A stretch of 8,518 bases of DNA. It comes from Flavobacteriales bacterium UBA4011. GTDB taxonomy: Bacteria; Bacteroidota; Bacteroidia; Flavobacteriales_D; Crocinitomicaceae. Shown in pieces: positions 1 to 6,301 of the stretch. Every line of letters starts with the position of its first letter. Positions within the stretch are counted from its first letter, which is position 1. The translations under genes were made by a program, and so were the position numbers. The notes below the pieces were generated by a model. The model ran no database searches and was not told the DNA's origin. It was given only the letters and a program-made list of their open reading frames with translations. The stretch lies in contig DGBF01000021.1 of NCBI GenBank assembly GCA_002384725.1, positions 24,477-32,994 on the forward strand, in the 5' to 3' direction.

Positions 1-2
1 TT

Positions 3-68
3 CTCCGCATTTTTACGCCGATTAACAAATTTATTCACCGTATGGAAATTCGCAAAAAAAATGTTTAG
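3..68 (+). CDS. Possible C-terminal end of a rightward gene (partial)
   Basis: One rightward frame is open from the left edge and stops at TAG 66-68. It reads LRIFTPINKFIHRMEIRKKN followed by V. The basic, amphipathic composition and ordinary codon choice fit the tail of a real protein, and the stop falls just before the hairpin that ends the convergent synthase gene. A second frame is also open for 24 codons, so this could be chance. The family cannot be recognised from 21 residues. The start and nearly all of the gene lie outside the window. Confidence 0.3.
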   Translation, partial: LRIFTPINKFIHRMEIRKKNV

Positions 69-73
69 GCATT

Positions 74-105
74 AAAAAAGCCAGATTTCAATTGAAACCT
101 GGCTT
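74..105 (-). terminator. Intrinsic terminator of the oxoamine synthase gene
   Basis: AAGCCAG (78-84) pairs perfectly with CTGGCTT (99-105). After one A/C mismatch, TTTC (86-89) pairs with GAAA (94-97) around an AATT loop. Read on the minus strand, the hairpin is followed at once by a run of six T (the A run at 74-79), which is the standard Rho-independent layout. It starts about 24 nt after the stop codon at 129. The other side has no T run, so it probably works in only one direction. Confidence 0.85.
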
Positions 106-128
106 AAAATATAGTTGGAGAAAAATCT

Positions 129-1406
129 CTATTTCATATTCTTTTTGTCGTCTACTTCAACAGCCGCCATTTCGTCTGATTTGTATTCGCCGGCGTCTAG
201 TTTTGTTTTGATTTTCTTGAATGTTTCTACTGTGTAGTTCACATCTTCTAAGGTATGAACAGCAGTTGGAATCAAACGCAACATGATCACATCTTTCGGT
301 ACAACTGGATAAATTACAATTGAACAGAAGATATTGTGATTTTCACGCAAATCGTAGGTCAAGTTTGTAGCTTCAGCCAAATCACCTTTCATGAATACTG
401 GAGTAACAACTGAATTCGCTTCGCCTAAATCGAAACCTGCTTCGCCTAATCCTTTTTTCAAAGCAGTAGCAATCGTCCACAATTGAGCTTTAATCTCAGG
501 ACGTGTTCTAAGCATTTCAAGACGTTTACGTGCTCCAACGGTAATGGTCATCGGTAAAGACTTCGCATACATTTGAGAACGCATGTTGTAACGGAAATAC
601 TCAACGATATCTTCGTTAGCACAAAGGAAACCTCCTACAGAAGCCATTGCTTTGGCAAAAGTTCCGAACAATACATCGATTTCTCCTTGCACACCTTGCT
701 CTTCTCCAGCACCTTGTCCTGTTTTACCAAGTGTTCCGAATCCGTGCGCGTCATCAACGAACAAACGGAAATCATATTTACCTGATTTACGGAAATCAAC
801 AATTTCTTTCAACTTTCCTTGGTCACCTGCCATTCCGAAAACTCCTTCGGTAATCACTAAGATTCCACCTCCTGTTGTTTCTGCCAAACGAGTAGCATTC
901 GTCATTTGTTTGTCGAAGCTATCCATGTCGTTGTGTTTGAACACGAAACGCTTACCATTGTGCAAACGCATTCCATCCAAAATACAAGCGTGAGATTCGC
1001 TATCGTAAACGATGATATCATTTCTATCTACCAAACAGTCGATAGCTGAAACCATTCCTTGGTAACCAAAGTTCAACAAGATTGAATCTGGAAAACCCAT
1101 GAATTCAGCGATTTCGTTTTCCAACATCTCGTGTTCGCTCGTCTGTCCCGTCATCATACGCGCACCCATTGGGTAGGCCAATCCGTATTGTTCAGCTGCT
1201 TCCTTATCCGCTTTACGAATTTCAGGATGATTTGCTAAACCGAGGTAGTTATTCAAAGACCATACAAGACATTCTTTGCCGCGGAAAACCATTTTGTTTC
1301 CCAATTCGCCTTCCAATTTTGGGAAGGTAAAATAACCGTGAACACCTTTTGAGTACTGTCCAATTGGACCTCTGTTTTTCTTGATTTTTTCAAAAATATC
1401 TGCCAT
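129..1406 (-). CDS. Alpha-oxoamine synthase, serine palmitoyltransferase-like (or cysteate acyltransferase)
   Basis: This 425-residue protein is a PLP-dependent fold-type I enzyme of the alpha-oxoamine synthase family. Members condense an amino acid with an acyl-CoA (or acyl-ACP) and lose CO2. Visible signatures are the cofactor-stacking His139 in DSESHACILDG, Asp218 and His221 in VDDAHGFGTLG, the PLP-binding lysine Lys252 in GTFAKAMASVGG, and Arg377 in MLRLIPTAVHT, where the family binds the substrate carboxylate. Blocks such as KHNDM (157-161) and EGVFGMAGD resemble Bacteroidota serine palmitoyltransferases as I remember them. The likely role is the first step of sphingolipid synthesis, or of capnine/sulfonolipid synthesis if cysteate is the substrate; the sequence alone does not decide. 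KBL and BioF are less likely paralogues, since no threonine or biotin genes adjoin. The charged tail after about residue 404 is probably disordered. The gene has its own promoter and terminator, so it appears monocistronic. The ATG at 1406 follows an A-rich leader without a Shine-Dalgarno sequence. Confidence 0.85.
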   Translation of the reverse strand: MADIFEKIKKNRGPIGQYSKGVHGYFTFPKLEGELGNKMVFRGKECLVWSLNNYLGLANHPEIRKADKEAAEQYGLAYPMGARMMTGQTSEHEMLENEIAEFMGFPDSILLNFGYQGMVSAIDCLVDRNDIIVYDSESHACILDGMRLHNGKRFVFKHNDMDSFDKQMTNATRLAETTGGGILVITEGVFGMAGDQGKLKEIVDFRKSGKYDFRLFVDDAHGFGTLGKTGQGAGEEQGVQGEIDVLFGTFAKAMASVGGFLCANEDIVEYFRYNMRSQMYAKSLPMTITVGARKRLEMLRTRPEIKAQLWTIATALKKGLGEAGFDLGEANSVVTPVFMKGDLAEATNLTYDLRENHNIFCSIVIYPVVPKDVIMLRLIPTAVHTLEDVNYTVETFKKIKTKLDAGEYKSDEMAAVEVDDKKNMK

Positions 1407-1466
1407 GCAAGCTTTTTTTTGGTTTTTAGCAGGAAGCGATAAACATCACAATCCTATTTATGATTG

Positions 1467-1493
1467 CAAAGATAATTGAAATAATCGTTACAA
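1467..1493 (-). promoter_or_regulatory. Bacteroidota-type promoter of the oxoamine synthase gene
   Basis: On the minus strand TATCTTTG (1474-1467) matches the Bacteroidota -7 consensus TAnnTTTG exactly. A TTG (1493-1491) lies 16 nt upstream and could serve as the -33 element, although this spacing is slightly short. The expected transcript start is near 1460, giving a leader of about 55 nt. The box continues as TATCTTTGCA, identical to the one before ychF. Confidence 0.7.
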
Positions 1494-1541
1494 TACTATG
1501 CTGTTAAACGAATATATAAAGGAATTTGTTCACAAATCGAA

Positions 1542-1583
1542 TGACTATCCAGATTAATAATAAATTATCAATCTGGATAGTCA
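1542..1583. repeat. Perfect 14-bp inverted repeat (hairpin) between two leftward genes
   Basis: TGACTATCCAGATT (1542-1555) and AATCTGGATAGTCA (1570-1583) are exact reverse complements separated by 14 nt of AT-rich loop; TAAT/ATTA within the loop could extend the pairing. It begins 28 nt past the stop of the DinB gene, so transcription termination or mRNA 3'-end protection is the simplest role. However, neither side is followed by a T run, unlike the terminator at 74-105. The rest of 1407-1610 holds only the synthase promoter; I see no gene there. Confidence 0.8.
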
Positions 1584-1610
1584 AGAGTTATCTTCAACAG
1601 TAAAAGTCAT

Positions 1611-2141
1611 TCAATCAGTCCCAATCAGATATCTCTCTTCAATCACATGCATATGATGAATAGCGTGTCCAACCATCAGCCAACCACCGCTTCGGGCAGA
1701 AAAAGGTTGATTATTTCCCATTCCGATGAAATCCAAGTTACTTTCATTCATTCCTTCAAATAAGGCGATACTGCTGTTTCGAGTTGCCGCAAATTGATTG
1801 ATAATTTGTTCGGGTGAACGCTCGTCCAAATTAGCCGCCAAATCGTACGCATTTTCATCGAAACCTTCCATGTTGGTTGCATCATATCGTGAAGCACGAA
1901 GAGAGCGGTATTGGAAAATCAATTCTGTATCGATAACATGCGAAACCACGCCTTTGATCGACCATTTTCCTTCTTCGTATCGATGGTCCCATTTGTCTGC
2001 CGGAATGCTTTTAAGAAAAGTCAAAAAGACCTCGCGCTGTCCTTGCATGGATTGTAGTAAACTTTCTTCCTCTTCAATGTATTTGAAGTAGTTCTTCGAC
2101 CAGGGTGGAGCATGTTCTGGAATGGGTTGTGTTATTATCAT
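1611..2141 (-). CDS. DinB/YfiT-family metal-binding protein
   Basis: This 176-residue soluble protein has the four-helix DinB/YfiT pattern. His68 (in VVSHVIDTE) plus His159 and His163 in the HxxxH of GHAIHHMHVIEERY form the expected three-histidine metal site. The helices end in the typical DinB close with an acidic-basic EERY. Trp51 and Trp60, in the segment KWDHRYEEGKWS, sit where the family often has 'W..KPGKWS'-like residues. Some family members are thiol-S-transferases using bacillithiol or mycothiol and others are damage-induced; Bacteroidota copies are usually uncharacterised, so substrate and role are unknown. No signal peptide is present, so it should be cytoplasmic. The upstream 94 nt contain no recognisable -7 box, so it may be read through from the peptidase gene despite the inverted repeat between them. 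Confidence 0.85.
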   Translation of the reverse strand: MIITQPIPEHAPPWSKNYFKYIEEEESLLQSMQGQREVFLTFLKSIPADKWDHRYEEGKWSIKGVVSHVIDTELIFQYRSLRASRYDATNMEGFDENAYDLAANLDERSPEQIINQFAATRNSSIALFEGMNESNLDFIGMGNNQPFSARSGGWLMVGHAIHHMHVIEERYLIGTD

Positions 2142-2167
2142 GTTTTTGAGTGTTTAATTTCGCTTGT

Positions 2168-2229
2168 CTTCGACACTGCTATGTAGGCGTTAAGTTTGTT
2201 TTTTATGCGCAGGCTGAGCGGAGTCGAAG
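2168..2229. repeat. REP-like inverted pair (REPIN-like hairpin)
   Basis: CTTCGACACTGCT (2168-2180) faces AGCGGAGTCGAAG (2217-2229). The two can pair over 13 positions with one A/A mismatch and one G-T wobble, around a 36-nt spacer. The right copy lies in AGGCTGAGCGGAGTCGAAGC (2211-2230). Read on the minus strand this is GCTTCGACTCCGCTCAGCCT, a short sequence I recall as dispersed in many Bacteroidota genomes (from memory, not searched). GTAGGC (2183-2188) and GCCTAC (2229-2234) can also pair as an alternative. The element fills the gap between the peptidase stop and the DinB start. Confidence 0.6.
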
Positions 2230-2235
2230 CCTACT

Positions 2236-3594
2236 TTATAATTTCTGATCGAGTAAATAAATCAAAGCCCCAATCGAAGCCGCGCCCAATTCCAATTCTC
2301 GTTTGTTTACATTTTCGAATACGTCACTTTCGGCGTGATGAAAATCGAAATATCGTTGCGAATCGACTGCGAAGCCAAAAAGTGGTATTCCATCAAATTC
2401 ATCTTTCAGCGGTCCGATGTCGACGCCACCATATCCTTTTTCAAATTGGTTGACAAAGTACGGAGCAAATAAGGGCGCAAAGCTTTTTAATAAATCGAGA
2501 TGTTTGTCTTGTCCGTCCACATCAAATCCTCTTGGAGAAAATCCACCTCTATCACTTTCAATAGCTGCAATTTGTTTTTCGCCCTTTGCTTTGGTCCAAG
2601 TTGCATAGGTTTTTCCGCCCATGTTCCCATTCTCTTCATTCATAAAAAAGACCAAACGAAGCGTATGATTCGGCTTGTAATTCAAAGTTTTCAGAACCCG
2701 TAAAGCTTCCAAGTTATGAATTACCCCTGCGCCATCATCGTGCGCCCCTTCGCCAGTATCCCAAGAATCGATATGCCCACCGAAGGTGATTATCTCATTG
2801 GGAAACTTCGTTCCAGTCATTTCAGCAATAATGTTGTAAGAGGTTTCATCCGGGAAATTCTGACAATTCATTTCCAGAATGAATTTGCATTTTCCTTTTT
2901 TTAACTGGGCGGAAAGTAATTCACAATCTTTGGTAGAAAGCGCCGCAGCAGGAATTTTAGCAACAGAATCGACATAATACATAGAACCTGTGTGCGGATG
3001 ATCATCGATAGGCATGGCGAGCGAACGAATTACAACTGCTTTTGCTCCTAGATTGCTGCCTTCGATGGCACCTAAGCCGCGAACGGGCCAGCATGCGCCA
3101 TATGCTCTGAAAGTTGAAATTTGCGCAGCGTCCATCAGTTGATTTATAAATACTATTTTGCCTTCAACTTGGCTTCTTGTTGCTTTTTTAAGAGCATCCA
3201 AAGAAGTAAATTCGACAACTTCTGCCTCGATTGCCCCTTCCGTAGCGATTGAACCACCAAGTGCGAGCACTTTTACTTTGTGCAAAATACCTTTGTCATC
3301 TTTGAAATAAGCGTTTTCTTTTGTTCCTCTTTCCCAATGGGGAACTTGAATTTCCTGTAAGTACACTTTATCGAAACCATACGATTTCATCTTTGCTTCG
3401 CTCCAATAAACCGCCATCTCTGCTGCTGCGGAACCTGAAATTCTGGCTCCTACGTCTTTGCAAAGTGAACGCAAATCTTCGTGGGCTTTTCCACGTAGGA
3501 GTGTTTCATCGTATATCTTTCGAATAAAGGCCGAATCTTTTTGAGCGTGCGTTCCGCAAGAAACGAATAGGAGAATGAGTAAGTATTTGTGCAT
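2236..3594 (-). CDS. Exported M28-family metallopeptidase (carboxypeptidase Q-like)
   Basis: From the chosen ATG the protein has 452 residues. It opens with an export signal, MHKYLLILLFVSCGTHAQKD, which could be cut after the Ala of THA or lipidated at Cys13; the lipobox FVSC is imperfect. The middle (about 115-240) resembles the inserted protease-associated domain of carboxypeptidase Q-like enzymes. The catalytic M28 domain follows, with a two-zinc site: His274 (GGHIDSWD), bridging Asp286 (GAHDDGAG), general base and ligand Glu320-Glu321 (FFMNEENG), Asp348 (ESDRGG) and His419/His420 (YFDFHHAESD). All expected ligands are present, so the enzyme should be active. It probably removes residues from small peptides in the periplasm or at the outer membrane. 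An in-frame ATG 17 codons upstream (3645) would bury the signal peptide, and the -7 box at 3621-3628 lies inside that extension, so the ATG at 3594 is preferred. A REP-like hairpin follows the gene. Confidence 0.9.
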   Translation of the reverse strand: MHKYLLILLFVSCGTHAQKDSAFIRKIYDETLLRGKAHEDLRSLCKDVGARISGSAAAEMAVYWSEAKMKSYGFDKVYLQEIQVPHWERGTKENAYFKDDKGILHKVKVLALGGSIATEGAIEAEVVEFTSLDALKKATRSQVEGKIVFINQLMDAAQISTFRAYGACWPVRGLGAIEGSNLGAKAVVIRSLAMPIDDHPHTGSMYYVDSVAKIPAAALSTKDCELLSAQLKKGKCKFILEMNCQNFPDETSYNIIAEMTGTKFPNEIITFGGHIDSWDTGEGAHDDGAGVIHNLEALRVLKTLNYKPNHTLRLVFFMNEENGNMGGKTYATWTKAKGEKQIAAIESDRGGFSPRGFDVDGQDKHLDLLKSFAPLFAPYFVNQFEKGYGGVDIGPLKDEFDGIPLFGFAVDSQRYFDFHHAESDVFENVNKRELELGAASIGALIYLLDQKL

Positions 3595-3620
3595 ACAAGT
3601 TGGGGATATTCTGTTTCTTC

Positions 3621-3628
3621 CAAAAATA
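3621..3628 (-). promoter_or_regulatory. -7 promoter box of the M28 peptidase gene
   Basis: On the minus strand TATTTTTG matches TAnnTTTG exactly. The predicted transcript start is near 3614, about 20 nt before the chosen ATG at 3594. No convincing -33 TTG is visible at the usual distance. The box lies inside the longer alternative reading frame from 3645, which supports the shorter start. Confidence 0.5.
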
Positions 3629-3684
3629 ACCAAAAAAAGTTTCATAGATTTTCCGTTTTATTAACAGAAACAAGAAACAAGGAT

Positions 3685-3715
3685 TATTTTGGTTGGTAGA
3701 ATAGCGGTATTTTTA
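3685..3715 (+). promoter_or_regulatory. Candidate promoter region of the VTT-domain gene
   Basis: Two near matches to the -7 consensus precede the rightward ATG at 3727: TATTTTGG (3685-3692) and TATTTTTA (3708-3715), each with one mismatch. The second has a TTG 16 nt upstream (3689-3691) but leaves a very short leader; the first gives a leader of about 28 nt without a clear -33. CGGTA/TACCG (3705-3709 and 3714-3718) forms a small stem. The real promoter cannot be chosen from sequence. Confidence 0.3.
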
Positions 3716-3726
3716 CCGAACCAAAA

Positions 3727-4353
3727 ATGGAAACAAAAAAGATTTTGTCGAGCACAAGTAGGAGTAAATGGAGCATACTGAATCGCTATTACAAGATAAC
3801 TAATTTCTACGCTTTTTTAAAACAAACGGCGTTCAAAGGGGGCATCATTTTGGCGATTCTTTTGATCGCATTTTTTATTTTGGACTATTATTTTCTGGAC
3901 ACACATGCCATCCTCGACAGTTTGGTGGCCAATTATTCACCTTTTAGCATATTAAGCATATTTTATGCTTCAGAGACAATCGTTGGAATTTTACCGCCAG
4001 AGATGTTCATTGCCTGGAGTTCTAAAATGCCCAATCCAGTTTTGTATTTGTTCATTTTGGCTTCGCTTTCCTATTTGGGTGGCGCTGCGGCCTATTGGCT
4101 TGGGAAATTGGTTGGAAAGATTCCTTCCATTCAAAATCGCTTGGAAAATCGAATTGCCAAACACATTACAAATTTAAGAAAATGGGGCGGCTTTTTTGTT
4201 GTAATTGGCGCCTTGCTTCCACTCCCTCATGCCATTGTTTCTTTCGCTTGTGGGTTAATCAAATACGATTTCAAAAACTACCTGCTTTGGGCATTATTCC
4301 GCTTTGTGCGCTTTGCCTTTTATGGCTGGTTGATCTTTGGGGCGTTGGGGTAA
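3727..4353 (+). CDS. VTT/DedA-family inner-membrane protein, divergent subtype
   Basis: This 208-residue protein has a hydrophilic N-terminus and hydrophobic segments near residues 38-56, 72-97, 104-127, 154-176 and 184-205. That is the DedA/VTT (SNARE-associated) arrangement with two re-entrant-like loops. The first loop motif is kept: Glu83, Pro90, Pro91 and Glu92 in ASETIVGILPPEMF. The second loop, GALLPLPHAIVSFACG (161-176), aligns with the DedA block 'GRFIP..R....PAG', but both arginines are replaced (Ala162 and His168) and the PAG is ACG. Family members act in lipid scrambling or undecaprenyl-phosphate transport, or depend on proton motive force; the substrate here is unknown. The gene is divergent from the peptidase and convergent with the acetyltransferase, so it seems to be a single-gene unit. 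The ATG follows an A-rich sequence without a Shine-Dalgarno. Confidence 0.8.
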   Translation: METKKILSSTSRSKWSILNRYYKITNFYAFLKQTAFKGGIILAILLIAFFILDYYFLDTHAILDSLVANYSPFSILSIFYASETIVGILPPEMFIAWSSKMPNPVLYLFILASLSYLGGAAAYWLGKLVGKIPSIQNRLENRIAKHITNLRKWGGFFVVIGALLPLPHAIVSFACGLIKYDFKNYLLWALFRFVRFAFYGWLIFGALG

Positions 4354-4375
4354 ATTCCTATTTACTTTATTGACG

Positions 4376-4406
4376 AAAAGAATTAATTCATGGCTTAATT
4401 TCTTTT
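4376..4406. terminator. AT-rich hairpin between convergent genes, possible bidirectional terminator
   Basis: AAAAGAATTAA (4376-4386) pairs with TTAATTTCTTTT (4395-4406) with one bulged base and an 8-nt loop. It lies 22 nt after the VTT stop and contains the stop codon of the acetyltransferase gene (4395-4397). The A-rich and T-rich arms give a T run on both strands. The stem is AT-only except for one G-C pair, so it is weak. Confidence 0.4.
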
Positions 4407-4934
4407 ATCGGTTTCGAGAATCCCAAAAGTATGCCCATCCGACCAACCACTTTCCAGGATCAAAGATTCTCGATGCGTGCCTTCATGTTTCATACCTACT
4501 TTCTCCAGTACGCGCATCGAACCAAGATTATCTATGGCGCAACCAGCTTCCACTCGATGTAATTTCAACTCGTCAAAACAATAATCGAGAGCACAACTTA
4601 CAGCCTCAGTAGCAATACCTTTGTTCCAATAATCCGGGTGAAATTTGTACCAAATCTCCGCACTGCTGTATCGAGAATGTTTGAATGAAAAGCCAAACAT
4701 TCCGATGAATTTATCGGTGCCTTTTTCTTCAATAGCGAAGGTAAGAATGCGTGCGTTTTTAATCTTATTGTCATTGATTCTATCCTTCAAGATTGCTTTG
4801 GTGATTGAAATATCTGCCGGAATTCCCAAAGTATTGTATTTTTCAACTTCAGGATTTGAATTCAAGTCATGCATCTCTTTCAAATCTGATTTATGTAAAA
4901 ATCTAAAAACAAGTCGAGAAGAAATAAGCTGCAT
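4395..4934 (-). CDS. GNAT acetyltransferase, RimJ/RimL type
   Basis: This 179-residue cytoplasmic protein has the GNAT fold. It opens with the typical LISSRLVFRFLHKSDLKEMH. A central strand with IGMFGFSF leads into the EIWYKFHPDYWNKGIATEAV block, whose NKGIATE (104-110) is the acetyl-CoA pyrophosphate-binding loop (motif A). Motif B is at 136-148 (NLGSMRVLEKVGM), the usual RimJ/RimL signature. These enzymes transfer acetyl from acetyl-CoA to an N-terminal amine or a small molecule; the acceptor here cannot be predicted. It starts 16 nt after the stop of the T9SS-exported protein on the same strand, with no clear promoter in the gap, so the two are probably co-transcribed. No Shine-Dalgarno is visible. 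A functional link between the two products is not evident. Confidence 0.9.
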   Translation of the reverse strand: MQLISSRLVFRFLHKSDLKEMHDLNSNPEVEKYNTLGIPADISITKAILKDRINDNKIKNARILTFAIEEKGTDKFIGMFGFSFKHSRYSSAEIWYKFHPDYWNKGIATEAVSCALDYCFDELKLHRVEAGCAIDNLGSMRVLEKVGMKHEGTHRESLILESGWSDGHTFGILETDKRN

Positions 4935-4950
4935 GTATATTAAGTTGAGT

Positions 4951-6234
4951 TTAGAAAATTACAACCTTTTTCGAAGACCAGTAGTTATCTGATCGGATTT
5001 TTAATAAATAAACACCCGATTTCAGATTATTGATTGACCATTCATTGTTCGTTTTTTGACTTATAGTGGCGTAACAAATTTCGGACCCGCGAGCATCAAA
5101 TAACTGAATTTCATCAAGAGTAGATTGATTATTCGTGATATGAATTTCACCATTGGATGGATTCGGGAACACAAGTAAAAGGTCGTCTATTAAGTTGTCG
5201 TCCAAAGACAAACCAGCCAAAGGTTGATTGACAATTATATATCCATTTTCACCAACAGCAAAAACGACTGAATCGGAATAAGAATCAAAATCTCGGATAC
5301 TTCTATCGACATTTTCGTAAGTCCAAAAAGTAATCTGATCATCACTTCCGTAAATCATTCCAGAATAAACACCATTAGTTGGTATTTGAACTTGTCCACC
5401 AACATACACATGCCCATTTCCTGATTTGTGCGTTGCATGCATGCTTGGGTAGAAAAACGTTGCTGAATTCATGTGGTCTTGCCAAGTGAGTCCTCCATCC
5501 ATTGAAAGCAACACACCAAAACCACCATTCTGGCCGTGCAAATACGTCGCTAAAACACGAGAACTATCGACAAACAATACCGAGGTCATTTCATCATTCA
5601 CGGTCAAAGTATTGGGAATAGTGTCCCAAGTTGTGCCGCCATTTGTGGTCCTGAAAAAATAGGCTCCACCCCCACCGCTGGTGCCAAGACCTAAACTATC
5701 GTCCCAAAAATCGAAATTATTGATCATACCATAACCTTGAATAAATTGAGGGGTTATGTTTGTTTCCTCCCACGTTCCATTGGCTAGTTTATTAATTATA
5801 TCTCCTGAAAAGCACCCTGAACCACCTAGGAAACCATTGTTTTCGTCGAAAAAGTATAGACCATGATTGAAACATGCGTAAATCGTATTTTCAATGGTCC
5901 AATTGACACCACCGTCTATTGTTTTATACAACCCATAATACGGTCCAACAGTAACGTATCCGATATCGTCTGTCAAAAATTGAACACTTAAAAAATTGTT
6001 AGTGGTTCCAGCGAAATTAAAGTTCGACAAATCCAGCGGGTTCCAGGACAAACCTCCATCCACGGTTTTCAATATCAAACTGTCATTTCCAACAATATAG
6101 CCGACAGACGCAGAAGGAAAACTAACTGAATTCAAGGTTTTATTTGTGCCAGAGGGAATCTCATTCCACGTTTGGGCGTCGCTTTGCGAAGCGAAGAAAA
6201 AAATAGCGAGAAGAGTAGAGATTGATTTTTTCAT
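4951..6234 (-). CDS. T9SS-secreted beta-propeller-like (YCF48/BNR repeat) protein
   Basis: This 427-residue protein begins with a signal peptide (MKKSISTLLAIFFFASQSDA, likely cut before Gln21). The body has four copies of a BNR/Asp-box-like motif: KTVDGGLSW (56-64), KTIDGGVNW (104-112), RTTNGGTTW (195-203) and LSMDGGLTW (243-251). Each of the first three is preceded by a strand pair ending in an aromatic 'G(Y/L)..G' turn, as in YCF48/sialidase-like propellers. The last ~75 residues (from VFPNPSNGEIHI at 355 through the SGVYLLKI strand to KKVVIF) are a type A T9SS sorting domain, which is removed as the protein is anchored or released at the cell surface. No catalytic sialidase residues are recognisable, so it is more likely a binding or structural surface protein than an enzyme. 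It lies 67 nt after the AraC-type regulator gene and 16 nt before the GNAT gene on the same strand. Confidence 0.9.
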   Translation of the reverse strand: MKKSISTLLAIFFFASQSDAQTWNEIPSGTNKTLNSVSFPSASVGYIVGNDSLILKTVDGGLSWNPLDLSNFNFAGTTNNFLSVQFLTDDIGYVTVGPYYGLYKTIDGGVNWTIENTIYACFNHGLYFFDENNGFLGGSGCFSGDIINKLANGTWEETNITPQFIQGYGMINNFDFWDDSLGLGTSGGGGAYFFRTTNGGTTWDTIPNTLTVNDEMTSVLFVDSSRVLATYLHGQNGGFGVLLSMDGGLTWQDHMNSATFFYPSMHATHKSGNGHVYVGGQVQIPTNGVYSGMIYGSDDQITFWTYENVDRSIRDFDSYSDSVVFAVGENGYIIVNQPLAGLSLDDNLIDDLLLVFPNPSNGEIHITNNQSTLDEIQLFDARGSEICYATISQKTNNEWSINNLKSGVYLLKIRSDNYWSSKKVVIF

Positions 6235-6256
6235 GATGTTTTAATTTCTATTTCTA

Positions 6257-6287
6257 CAAAGCTCGACCTTAAAGCTACCTCGTTCAA
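6257..6287 (-). promoter_or_regulatory. Candidate promoter of the T9SS protein gene
   Basis: On the minus strand GAGCTTTG (6264-6257) differs from TAnnTTTG by one base, and a TTG (6287-6285) lies 20 nt upstream, a good -33 to -7 spacing. The predicted start is about 15-20 nt before the ATG at 6234. It lies wholly within the 67-nt gap after the regulator gene, so the T9SS-GNAT pair could be expressed independently of the regulator. Confidence 0.4.
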
Positions 6288-6301
6288 TGTACAATTGCGA
6301 C

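Noticed and set aside
573..993. Overlapping rightward open frames of 68-113 codons inside the synthase gene
   Set aside because: They are antisense to a gene with intact catalytic motifs, have low-complexity Ser/Pro/Cys-rich translations and no promoter or family features.
6179..6194. Perfect hairpin TCGCTT-TGCG-AAGCGA near the start of the T9SS protein gene
   Set aside because: A 6-bp stem in coding sequence is expected by chance, and it encodes ordinary signal-peptide residues (ASQSDA). A translational role is possible but unsupported.
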